From NCBI GenBank assembly GCA_022360105.1, contig JAKSDL010000515.1, positions 1 through 7,619 on the forward strand: DNA of 7,619 bases, in the 5' to 3' direction. Below are positions 1-5,811 of the stretch, piece after piece. The translations under genes and the position numbers were made by a program. Source of the DNA: Pseudomonadota bacterium. GTDB taxonomy: Bacteria > SAR324 > XYD2-FULL-50-16 > JAHJRI01. Positions within the stretch are counted from its first letter, which is position 1. Every line of letters begins with the position of its first letter. The notes below the pieces were generated by a model. The model saw only the letters and a list, made by a program, of their open reading frames with translations, was not told where the DNA came from and made no database searches.

Positions 1-31
1 CACAATAACCTGATAGATCCAATTCATGTGT

Positions 32-114
32 CGTTCCTCTGGAACTCTGGAAAGTGCGTGATTGGTCTACCAGCGGTTAAAACCGCTGGCTACTTTATAC
101 CGCTCCTCCGGAGC
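32..114 (+). repeat. Three-hairpin composite repeat, copy 1
   Basis: This is an 83-bp unit made of three palindromes. The first is a short hairpin, gttcc-tct-ggaac, at 33-45. The second is a central hairpin with perfect 9-bp arms (ccagcggtt / aaccgctgg) and a 2-base loop at 70-89. The third is a short hairpin, gctcc-tcc-ggagc, at 102-114. About 25 bases separate the first from the second, and exactly 12 separate the second from the third. Copies 2 and 3 show the same order and spacing with different stem sequences, so the architecture is conserved through compensating changes. It resembles REP/BIME-type intergenic repeats. No transposase is nearby. Confidence 0.75.
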
Positions 115-260
115 TTAATACCACTTGGTAGAAAATCAATAGCGATAAACCTGGACTTAAAGGTTTTCCAGATTGGGATGTCAATCATTTATAACCAGAT
201 AGTTTTTTTTGATTATAAATTGTTTACAGCCTGTTTTAGACTCTTTTTTAACTCATATGA

Positions 261-343
261 GCTCCGAAGGAGTCAAGTGTTATAACCGGTGGTTTTAACC
301 GCCGGTTTGATCAATCGACTGGTTTATCAGCCCTGAAGGGACG
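261..343 (-). repeat. Three-hairpin composite repeat, copy 2 (inverted)
   Basis: This is the same unit in reverse orientation. On the + strand it reads short hairpin ctcc-gaa-ggag (262-272), central hairpin with 9-bp arms and one G:T-compatible mismatch (286-305), then short hairpin ccc-tgaa-ggg (331-340). Its reverse complement begins cgtccctt, aligning with the start of copy 3 (cgtccctg) and copy 1 (cgttcctc). The 12-base gap between the central hairpin and the distal short hairpin is kept (274-285), and the other gap is 25 bases (306-330). Confidence 0.7.
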
Positions 344-373
344 ATGCTACCAACATGCTGATTCACAACACAG

Positions 374-455
374 CGTCCCTGCAGGATGCCAACAGAGCTG
401 CGGTTCGTTTCCGGTGGCTGAAGCCACCGGCTTTAAAACTCAGCCCTTTCAGGGC
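374..455 (+). repeat. Three-hairpin composite repeat, copy 3
   Basis: An 82-bp unit in the orientation of copy 1. Its first element is a degraded palindrome around cctgcagg (376-386). Its central hairpin, ccggtggct-ga-agccaccgg (411-430), has perfect 9-bp arms, and its last hairpin, gccct-ttc-agggc (443-455), is perfect. The gaps are 24 and 12 bases. Only 30 bases separate it from copy 2, so the two units lie head to head and their outer 13 bases (331-343 and 374-386) are inverted copies matching at 11 of 13 positions. Confidence 0.75.
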
Positions 456-595
456 AAAACCAAATGTATTTTGAAAAGGGCTGTGAATATTTAATAAGCA
501 GAAAAAATTATTTCCGTTCCTTCCTTTTACCCAACAACGTTTAGTTGATTGACGGTAAAAACAGGGATAAACAGCAAAAAGGAAACCATTCGAGG

Positions 596-626
596 TTGAC
601 TTGTTGGTTCAAAGCGGGTTTAGAAT
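596..626 (+). promoter_or_regulatory. Possible sigma-70-type promoter of the flavoenzyme gene
   Basis: TTGACT at 596-601 matches five of six bases of a -35 box, and TAGAAT at 621-626 matches five of six of a -10 box. The 19-base spacer is longer than the usual 17. Position and strand fit transcription of the gene starting at 692. No -10 of similar quality sits at the optimal distance, so this is a weak call. Confidence 0.3.
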
Positions 627-691
627 GAACACGTTCAATACGGAAATAAAATCAGGACATTCAATCCATAACACAATCACAAGGATTCGCG

Positions 692-1675
692 ATGATAAAA
701 ACTCCAATCACAGAACTGTTTGGAATTGAAAGACCCATCCTTCAAGGAGGAATGATGTGGCTTGCCAGATCGGAATTGGCTGCTGCTGTTGGTAATGCTG
801 GTGGTATCGGCTTTATGACTGCATTGACCTACCCTGAGCCGGAAGGATTAAGAGAAGAGATCGATAAGCTACGAACCATGACTGACAAACCTTTCGGGAT
901 CAACCTCACTTTTCTGCCAGCCCTGAGAGCACCTGATTATCCTGCGTATATCCAGGTGTGTATAGATGAAGGAGTTAGATTTATCGAAACGGCAGGAAGA
1001 AATCCTGAGCCTTACATGGAGCAACTGAAATCAGCCGGAATTAAAGTGATTCACAAATGCACTTCGGTTCGACATGCCATCAAGGCAGAGAAAATCGGTT
1101 GTGATGCTATAAGTATTGATGGATTTGAGGCTGCCGGTCACCCCGGGGAGGATGACGTAACCACCATGGTGTTGGTTCCCTTGGTTCGGGATGCTGTTTC
1201 AATTCCTATTGTCGCTTCAGGAGGATTTGGAGACGGCAGAGGTCTGGTTGGGGCTCTAGGTTTGGGCGCAGATGGTATCAACATGGGCACCCGCTTCATG
1301 GCAACCAGGGAGGCGCCTATTCATGACAACGTCAAACAGGCACTTGTTGCAAACAATGAACTATCCACCCGATTGATCATGCGTACCCTGAGAAATACGG
1401 AGCGGACTCTGCACAATTCAGTTGTTGAACAAATTCTTGCTGTGGAGAATGAAAAGCGGGAAAACACAACCATCGAAGATCTAATCCCCTTTGTTTCAGG
1501 TCTTGGTGGAAAAGAGATGCTGGAAAAGGGAGATATGGAAAGCGGTATTCTGGCTGCAGGACAAAGCATGGGATTCATCCATGACATTCCCACTTGCCGG
1601 GAATTGCTGGATCGGATGATGGATCAGGCCGAAACCTTGATTAAGGAAAAATTCACACAGGTTGTCGCGGGTTAA
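692..1675 (+). CDS. Nitronate monooxygenase family FMN enzyme (PA1024-like)
   Basis: This 327-residue protein is a full-length member of the nitronate monooxygenase / 2-nitropropane dioxygenase family, a cytoplasmic TIM-barrel that binds FMN. The N-terminus shows the family's P-I-x-Q-G-G-M motif (15-21) and an N-A-G-G-I-G segment (35-40). GFEAAGHPGEDD (144-155) carries the conserved histidine at 150. ASGGFGDGRGL (175-185) and GADGINMGTRF (192-202) fit the FMN-phosphate-binding loops. The AGHPGEDD form of the histidine motif is characteristic of proteins like Pseudomonas PA1024, first called a nitronate monooxygenase and later shown to be an NADH:quinone reductase, so NADH:quinone reduction is at least as likely as nitronate oxidation in an anaerobe. 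FabK-type enoyl-ACP reductase is a third, more distant possibility. The ATG has a ribosome-binding site, AAGGA (681-685), six bases upstream. No functional partner is adjacent. Family assignment is firm; the substrate is not. Confidence 0.92.
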   Translation: MIKTPITELFGIERPILQGGMMWLARSELAAAVGNAGGIGFMTALTYPEPEGLREEIDKLRTMTDKPFGINLTFLPALRAPDYPAYIQVCIDEGVRFIETAGRNPEPYMEQLKSAGIKVIHKCTSVRHAIKAEKIGCDAISIDGFEAAGHPGEDDVTTMVLVPLVRDAVSIPIVASGGFGDGRGLVGALGLGADGINMGTRFMATREAPIHDNVKQALVANNELSTRLIMRTLRNTERTLHNSVVEQILAVENEKRENTTIEDLIPFVSGLGGKEMLEKGDMESGILAAGQSMGFIHDIPTCRELLDRMMDQAETLIKEKFTQVVAG

Positions 1676-1730
1676 ACGGCCTTTCAAAAGTTTGAATCTA
1701 AAAGTCTCGATCCTCAATGTTAGTCCGGTT

Positions 1731-1752
1731 GATGGGCAACGAGTTGCCCATC
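1731..1752. repeat. Perfect palindrome, 10-bp arms, 2-base loop
   Basis: The arms gatgggcaac (1731-1740) and gttgcccatc (1743-1752) pair perfectly around GA. It lies 55 bases after the flavoenzyme stop codon and could fold in the transcript, but it is followed by cctacatct rather than a T-run, so it is not a classical intrinsic terminator. The sequence, followed by cctac, resembles dispersed REP-like elements of the gtaggatgggcaa type that I know from proteobacterial intergenic regions. It differs from the three-hairpin repeats at the start of the window. Confidence 0.6.
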
Positions 1753-1950
1753 CTACATCTCCGCCATATTCTACTTATTATTTCAGCATGTTAAACTATG
1801 AAACATAAGACAAATGACTTTTGTTCATGTCTTGACCGTTCTTTACCCTCTAAAATCCCTCCTCGAAATTTCAACTATCATCAAATTCGATCGTATTCTT
1901 GCATTCCTCATTTTTTGATGAGATTCTTTACAGCAAAAAAGTTAGTGATT

Positions 1951-1996
1951 TGATCCTTTTCCAAAACGACTGATCACCTTTGAAAATTACTGATCA
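1951..1996. promoter_or_regulatory. Three TGATC motifs phased at 20 bp upstream of the kinase
   Basis: TGATC occurs at 1951, 1971 and 1991, exactly 20 bases apart. The last two are the palindrome TGATCA inside the near-identical strings ACTGATCACCTT and ACTGATCAACCTT. The array ends 17 bases before the kinase ATG, a position compatible with an operator or leader-RNA element. No regulator is recognised. Confidence 0.35.
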
Positions 1997-2013
1997 ACCT
2001 TCAGTGACCGAGC

Positions 2014-4698
2014 ATGGGAAAAGCGAGCATTCTAATTGCAGAAGATGAGACTATCGTCGCAATAGATATCGAAACACATTTGAAGAAGTTGAACTATCAT
2101 TTGCTCGCAGTGGTCCATTCCGGCGAAGAGGCTTTGGACATGGTTCAATCCGGGCAGCCAAACCTGGTTTTAATGGGTATAAACATCAAAGGTAAAAAGG
2201 ACGGAATTGAAATAGCTGAAATCATACGTTCCGATTACTCGATACCTGTTGTTTTTATCATTGATCACCTGGATGAATTTGTAATCAATAAAGCAAAGCT
2301 CACCATGCCGTATGGTTACATCATCAAACCGATCCGGGAAATAAATCTATCGGTAACTGTAAAAATGGCTTTGCATTTTTCAGAGGTCGATGCGGAACGG
2401 CGCCGAATTGAAAACGAATTACGCAAAAGCGAGGAGATATACAGAAGGCTTTATAATGAGACTCCGGCGATGCTTCATTCCATCGACAGGGAGGGCAGAC
2501 TACTCAGTGTCAGTGATCGCTGGCTTGATGTGTTGGGATATGAACGCGATGAAGTGATTGGCAGAAAATCGTTTCAGTTTCTGACTGAACAATCCCGTCA
2601 ATTCGCCATGAATGTGAGCATTCCCGCATTGTTCAAAACCGGTTCAGTTACTGAAATTCCCTTGCAATTTGTAAAAAAGAACGGACAAACTGCAGAGATA
2701 TTGTTATCCGCAATCACCGAGAGAGACGTTAATGGCCGGGTCGTTCGTTCCCTGGCACACCTCAAGGATATCACCCAAAGAAAAATCGCCGAGGAAAAAA
2801 CGGCCGAATCCAATCGTCGGTTAATGACGATCTTAGACAGCATACCGGCAGATATCTATGTTTCCGATATCGAATCATATAAAATTCAGTATATGAATGC
2901 CCACATGAAAGAGACTTATGGCAGGGATCTAACGGGAAATATTTGTTGGGAAGTATTTTGCAATCATAACGGTCCCTGTGATCATTGCATCGAACCAGGG
3001 GGAACAAAATCCTCAGAACCTGTTATGGGTGTTCGGGTATGGGAAGAAATTAACCCTCTGAACCAAAAGTTTTATCGCAATTATGATCGGGTGATTCGTT
3101 GGATAAACGAGCGATTCGTGAGGATCCGCATTGCAATGGATATAACTGATAGAAAAAGGGCAGAGGACGTGCTGCACAGGAGCAGAGAGCAGTTTCAGGC
3201 ATTATCGAAAGCTTCTTTTGAAGCGATATTCCTTTCTGAAAAAGGAATCTGCACAGACCAGAATCAGACGGCTGAAAAGCTGTTTGGATATTCCCTGAAT
3301 GAGGCAATGGGAAAACCAGCCGCCGAATGGATAGCGCCTGAGTTTCGAAAAAAAGTACAACGTAACATGCTAGCCGGTCATGAAGAACCCTATGAAGTAA
3401 AAGCCCTGCGAAAAGACGGCAGCACTTTCTCCGCTGAAATCAGGGGCAAGTTGATTCGATACCAGGGCAAGGATGTCCGGGTTACATCATTGAGGGACAT
3501 TACCAAGAGGAAAGAAGCCGAAGAGACGATGTTATTCAATGAAAACATTATTAAATCATCCTCTAGCATGATTGCTACATGTGACCTTGAAGGGAAAATG
3601 ATCTTTGGAAATCCTTCTTTTATGAAAGCGTGGGGATTTGATAACGTTGCAGAATTTCTGGAAAAACCGTATTGGGATTTTTGGCAGGTAACCGGCAGAA
3701 TAGCAGAAATTTATGAAACCATTGAAAAGGAGGGAGTCTGGTCGGAAGAAGTTAAGGGAATTCGCAGGGATGGCTCACTTTTCGATGTACATGTCACTGC
3801 CAACACTGTTTTTAACAGCAAGGGAGAGCCTATTGCGCTTTCCAGTACCTCTATCGATATTTCACCTAGAAAAAAAGCCGAAGCTGCATTGAAGAAAGCC
3901 TACGACGACCTGGAATCCAAAGTGGAAAAACGAACCCGAGAACTTAAAAAAGCCAAGGAGGAAGCTGAACTGGCAAATAAATTAAAGACGGAATTTCTGG
4001 CAAACATGTCCCATGAATTAAGAACACCAATGCACGGCATACTGAGTTACTCCAAATTTGGAATCAACAAGTACGACAAAGTCGACGACAGCAAAAAGAA
4101 ACACTATTTTATTCAAATACGAAAAGCCGGTGAGCGGCTCATGAACTTATTGGATAACCTGTTGGATCTATCCCGCCTGGAGGCCGGAAAAGAAGTCTAT
4201 CGAATGAGCCGTTGCGACATCCACCAGATAGCCAAAGACGCCGTTTTGGAACTGTTATCAATTCTGGAAGAAAAATCACTATCTGTATCTATCGCAGATC
4301 CCACCCTACCAACCACCGTCATTTGCGATGAATACAAAATCGGGCAGGTACTGCGCAACCTTCTGTCCAACGCCATTAAATATTCTCCTGTCAACAGCGA
4401 AATCGTTATCAATTTCATCAAAACCTCCATAGAAATCAACCACGAACCGACATCCGCCGTCAAAATTCTGATCAGTGACCAGGGAGTGGGAATACCCGAA
4501 AATGAATTGAAAACCGTCTTCAATAAATTCAGCCAGAGCAGCCGAACCAAAACCGGGGCCGGTGGTACCGGTCTTGGTCTAAGCATTTGCAAGGAATTGG
4601 TAGAAGCCCATCAAGGAACCATCCATGTGGAAAACAACAACGCAGGAGGTGCCACATTTATTATAGAGCTTCCCTATGGCTATAAAGAGGTAGTGTAG
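2014..4698 (+). CDS. Cytoplasmic sensor histidine kinase: pseudo-receiver, four PAS, HisKA, HATPase_c
   Basis: An 894-residue soluble histidine kinase with no membrane segment. Domains in order are: a receiver-like domain (about 4-121); PAS 1 (139-258); PAS 2 (267-382) with C311, C316, C322 and C325 in a CX4CX5CX2C pattern; PAS 3 (388-500); PAS 4 (508-620); a charged coiled coil (619-664); HisKA with SHELRTP and phospho-acceptor His667; and HATPase_c with N-box Asn786, G1 box DQGVGIP (Asp822) and G2 box GGTGLGL (850-856). All catalytic kinase motifs look intact. The receiver keeps the acidic pair (E10, D11) and Lys105 but has Gly55 where the phosphorylated aspartate should be and Ile83 where Thr/Ser is expected, so it is probably a non-phosphorylatable pseudo-receiver. 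The ATG lies two codons after an in-frame TGA, and the receiver starts at once, so the start is secure although no good Shine-Dalgarno is present. No response regulator is adjacent; it is an orphan kinase of unknown signal. Confidence 0.93.
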   Translation: MGKASILIAEDETIVAIDIETHLKKLNYHLLAVVHSGEEALDMVQSGQPNLVLMGINIKGKKDGIEIAEIIRSDYSIPVVFIIDHLDEFVINKAKLTMPYGYIIKPIREINLSVTVKMALHFSEVDAERRRIENELRKSEEIYRRLYNETPAMLHSIDREGRLLSVSDRWLDVLGYERDEVIGRKSFQFLTEQSRQFAMNVSIPALFKTGSVTEIPLQFVKKNGQTAEILLSAITERDVNGRVVRSLAHLKDITQRKIAEEKTAESNRRLMTILDSIPADIYVSDIESYKIQYMNAHMKETYGRDLTGNICWEVFCNHNGPCDHCIEPGGTKSSEPVMGVRVWEEINPLNQKFYRNYDRVIRWINERFVRIRIAMDITDRKRAEDVLHRSREQFQALSKASFEAIFLSEKGICTDQNQTAEKLFGYSLNEAMGKPAAEWIAPEFRKKVQRNMLAGHEEPYEVKALRKDGSTFSAEIRGKLIRYQGKDVRVTSLRDITKRKEAEETMLFNENIIKSSSSMIATCDLEGKMIFGNPSFMKAWGFDNVAEFLEKPYWDFWQVTGRIAEIYETIEKEGVWSEEVKGIRRDGSLFDVHVTANTVFNSKGEPIALSSTSIDISPRKKAEAALKKAYDDLESKVEKRTRELKKAKEEAELANKLKTEFLANMSHELRTPMHGILSYSKFGINKYDKVDDSKKKHYFIQIRKAGERLMNLLDNLLDLSRLEAGKEVYRMSRCDIHQIAKDAVLELLSILEEKSLSVSIADPTLPTTVICDEYKIGQVLRNLLSNAIKYSPVNSEIVINFIKTSIEINHEPTSAVKILISDQGVGIPENELKTVFNKFSQSSRTKTGAGGTGLGLSICKELVEAHQGTIHVENNNAGGATFIIELPYGYKEVV

Positions 4699-4718
4699 AG
4701 TGAGCAACTCAATCACTC
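4698..4718. other. Weak stem-loop at the kinase stop codon
   Basis: GAGTGA (4698-4703) and TCACTC (4713-4718) form 6-bp arms around a 9-base loop, starting on the last base of the TAG stop. There is no following T-run, so a terminator role is unproven. Confidence 0.25.
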
Positions 4719-4790
4719 CAGGGGTCTCTTCGATCGATCCGACTCCCATTAACGTTTGTTTCGGTTTTTTACCCAAATTAAAAATAATGA

Positions 4791-4820
4791 TTGGTTTCAT
4801 GGCTCTAAATGGCTTATAAT
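4791..4820 (+). promoter_or_regulatory. Possible sigma-70-type promoter upstream of the CBS gene
   Basis: A perfect TATAAT at 4815-4820 is preceded, after 18 bases, by TTGGTT (4791-4796), which matches only half of the -35 consensus. It would give a leader of roughly 130 bases. It lies upstream of the sigma-54 site and may be an alternative promoter or a chance match in AT-rich DNA. Confidence 0.3.
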
Positions 4821-4863
4821 AACCATCAAACTGTAAAGAGCAAGGTTGCCGTTGACGATGCTC

Positions 4864-4880
4864 CTGGCACCTTCGTTGCA
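4864..4880 (+). promoter_or_regulatory. Sigma-54 (-24/-12) promoter of the CBS-domain gene
   Basis: The sequence reads CTGGCAC-N5-TTGCA. TGGCAC is at 4865-4870 and TTGCA at 4876-4880. The diagnostic GG (4866-4867) and GC (4878-4879) are separated by exactly ten bases, as sigma-54 RNA polymerase requires. Compared with the consensus TGGCACG-N4-TTGCW, the only departure is C for G after CAC. The predicted start near 4891 leaves a leader of about 70 bases ending in a strong ribosome-binding site. Such promoters need an AAA+ enhancer-binding activator, and none is encoded in the window. Confidence 0.7.
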
Positions 4881-4959
4881 ATTTTATTTAGTAGAAATGT
4901 TCATTTACAGAGTCTTGTTATTATTTGGGAAACAGAATTCATAGTTAAGGAGTAAAATC

Positions 4960-5424
4960 ATGAAGACTGCTGAAGAAATGATCAAAGAACAAAATCACGA
5001 TGTTATCTGCGTGTCACCGGAAACTACTATCAAGGAAGCGCTGGTACTGATGAACAAAAATAAAATCGGTGCCATCCTGGTCAGGGGCAGCGAAGATATC
5101 GAGGGAATCTGGACCGAGCGGGATTTACTGAGAAACGTATTGATTGAAGGTTTTTCTCCGGAGACAGCAAAAATCAAAGACTACATGACGAAAAACCTGC
5201 AGTATGCCGAGCATAATGAAACGACAATTCAGCTTCAGGATAAGTTTCTGGGATTAAGAATTCGACACCTGCTGGTTAGAAATAATGGTAAATTCATTGG
5301 CATGGTTTCATCCGGCGACGTCACGCGCCATAGCCTGAATGAAAAGACCGAGGAACTAAAAAGCCTCAATCAAATCATTAACTGGGAATATTATGAAAAC
5401 TGGCATTGGAAAAAGAAGAAATAG
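4960..5424 (+). CDS. Tandem CBS-domain protein with an aromatic/poly-lysine tail
   Basis: A 154-residue soluble protein consisting of one CBS pair. CBS 1 spans about 14-62, with the start motif V-x-P-E-T-T-I and the nucleotide-contact motif GIWTERD (49-55). CBS 2 spans about 73-127, with GMVSSGDV (114-121). In this family the paired domains form a Bateman module that usually binds adenine nucleotides (AMP, ATP, sometimes S-adenosylmethionine) and reports energy state to a partner. No catalytic domain is attached, so it would act on another protein or as a free sensor. After the second domain comes a charged helix (about 128-140) and an odd tail, NWEYYENWHWKKKK (141-154), with three Trp, two Tyr and four final Lys. 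The ATG is preceded by AAGGAG (4947-4952) at an ideal seven bases. A sigma-54 promoter lies 80 bases upstream. The neighbouring kinase and chemoreceptor are candidate partners by position only. The fold is certain; ligand and target are unknown. Confidence 0.9.
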   Translation: MKTAEEMIKEQNHDVICVSPETTIKEALVLMNKNKIGAILVRGSEDIEGIWTERDLLRNVLIEGFSPETAKIKDYMTKNLQYAEHNETTIQLQDKFLGLRIRHLLVRNNGKFIGMVSSGDVTRHSLNEKTEELKSLNQIINWEYYENWHWKKKK

Positions 5425-5811
5425 CGTTCATTTTCAATGTTTCTTCCCGCCAATTGATCTCCATGACCCCATCCCAAAGAAATCGATATAAGGTGGCTCA
5501 GGCCAAACAATTGAAGAGCCGCCGACCCCTTGCAAATCAAATGCTCCCGGCATGGTATCAAAGAGTAAAATAGCAATTTATGCTCCCAGAAAGCACATCA
5601 TAAAAGCCAAAGCTGCACCTTCAAAAAAGTGCTTCCTTAAATAATCACAGCAAACAGTTAACCCGACAACATTAAAGGCCAGTCAATAACCTGTATGAAC
5701 AGGTTGATACGGAATATCATCCCACAAAGCAAAGCGTTCTGAAAGGATCTATTTGACTGATTTTAAAATGTTCTGTAGGAGTTAAATCACATCGAAAGGG
5801 ATACAAGGAGT
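5425..5811. other. Intergenic region between CBS gene and chemoreceptor
   Basis: These 387 bases hold no gene I can support. A short imperfect stem overlaps the end of the CBS gene (GAAGAAA 5415-5421 with TTTCTTC 5440-5446) without a T-run. A 36-codon basic open frame (5463-5573) has no ribosome-binding site. An inverted repeat lies at 5688-5705. No strong -35/-10 pair or -24/-12 site precedes the chemoreceptor. Confidence 0.65.
5688..5705. promoter_or_regulatory. Operator-like inverted repeat AACCTG-N6-CAGGTT
   Basis: Perfect 6-bp arms (5688-5693 and 5700-5705) surround a 6-base spacer about 107 bases before the chemoreceptor gene. The size and symmetry suit a dimeric DNA-binding protein. 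A related site, ACCTG-N7-CAGGT, lies after the same gene at 7478-7494. No known regulator's consensus is recognised. Confidence 0.35.

Larger units (their letters stand above)
1..691. other. Gene-free leader with composite palindromic repeats
   Basis: I see no credible gene here. The only sizeable open frame (28-285, + strand, GTG start) runs through the hairpins of repeat copy 1 and its product resembles no family I know. The region holds three copies of a three-hairpin repeat (listed separately). Between copies 1 and 2 lies AT-rich DNA with a run of eight T (203-210) flanked by an 8-bp inverted repeat (187-194 with 213-220). The last 230 bases before the enzyme gene are AT-rich and should contain its promoter. 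Confidence 0.75.
1676..2013. other. Intergenic region between flavoenzyme and kinase
   Basis: There is no gene in these 338 bases. It contains a perfect palindrome at 1731-1752, a central AT-rich part without recognisable signals, and a 20-bp-phased TGATC triplet close to the kinase start (both listed separately). I see no convincing sigma-70 or sigma-54 promoter for the kinase. Confidence 0.7.

Noticed and set aside
28..285. 85-codon open frame, + strand, GTG start
   Set aside because: It overlaps hairpins of the composite repeat, has no ribosome-binding site, and the product shows no recognisable motif.
32..455. CRISPR array
   Set aside because: The repeated units alternate orientation, differ in sequence and are built of palindromes; there are no uniform direct repeats or spacers and no cas genes.
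1731..1752. Intrinsic terminator of the flavoenzyme gene
   Set aside because: The stem is strong but is followed by cctacatct instead of a T-run, so it is recorded as a palindrome only.
4852..4880. Sigma-70 promoter using TTGACG at 4852-4857
   Set aside because: No acceptable -10 box lies 16-18 bases downstream; the same region is better explained by the -24/-12 sigma-54 site.
4579..4881. 100-codon reverse-strand open frame across the kinase end and intergenic DNA
   Set aside because: It is largely antisense to the kinase ATPase domain and the sigma-54 promoter region, and no family is recognisable.
5463..5573. 36-codon basic open frame after the CBS gene
   Set aside because: The product is rich in Arg and Lys, but there is no Shine-Dalgarno, no recognised homologue and no sign of coding constraint. 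Could be revisited if conserved in relatives.
5688..5705. LexA (SOS) box
   Set aside because: It contains CTGT and ACAG, but the spacing is too short for the CTG-N10-CAG type and it does not match the GAAC-N4-GTTC type.
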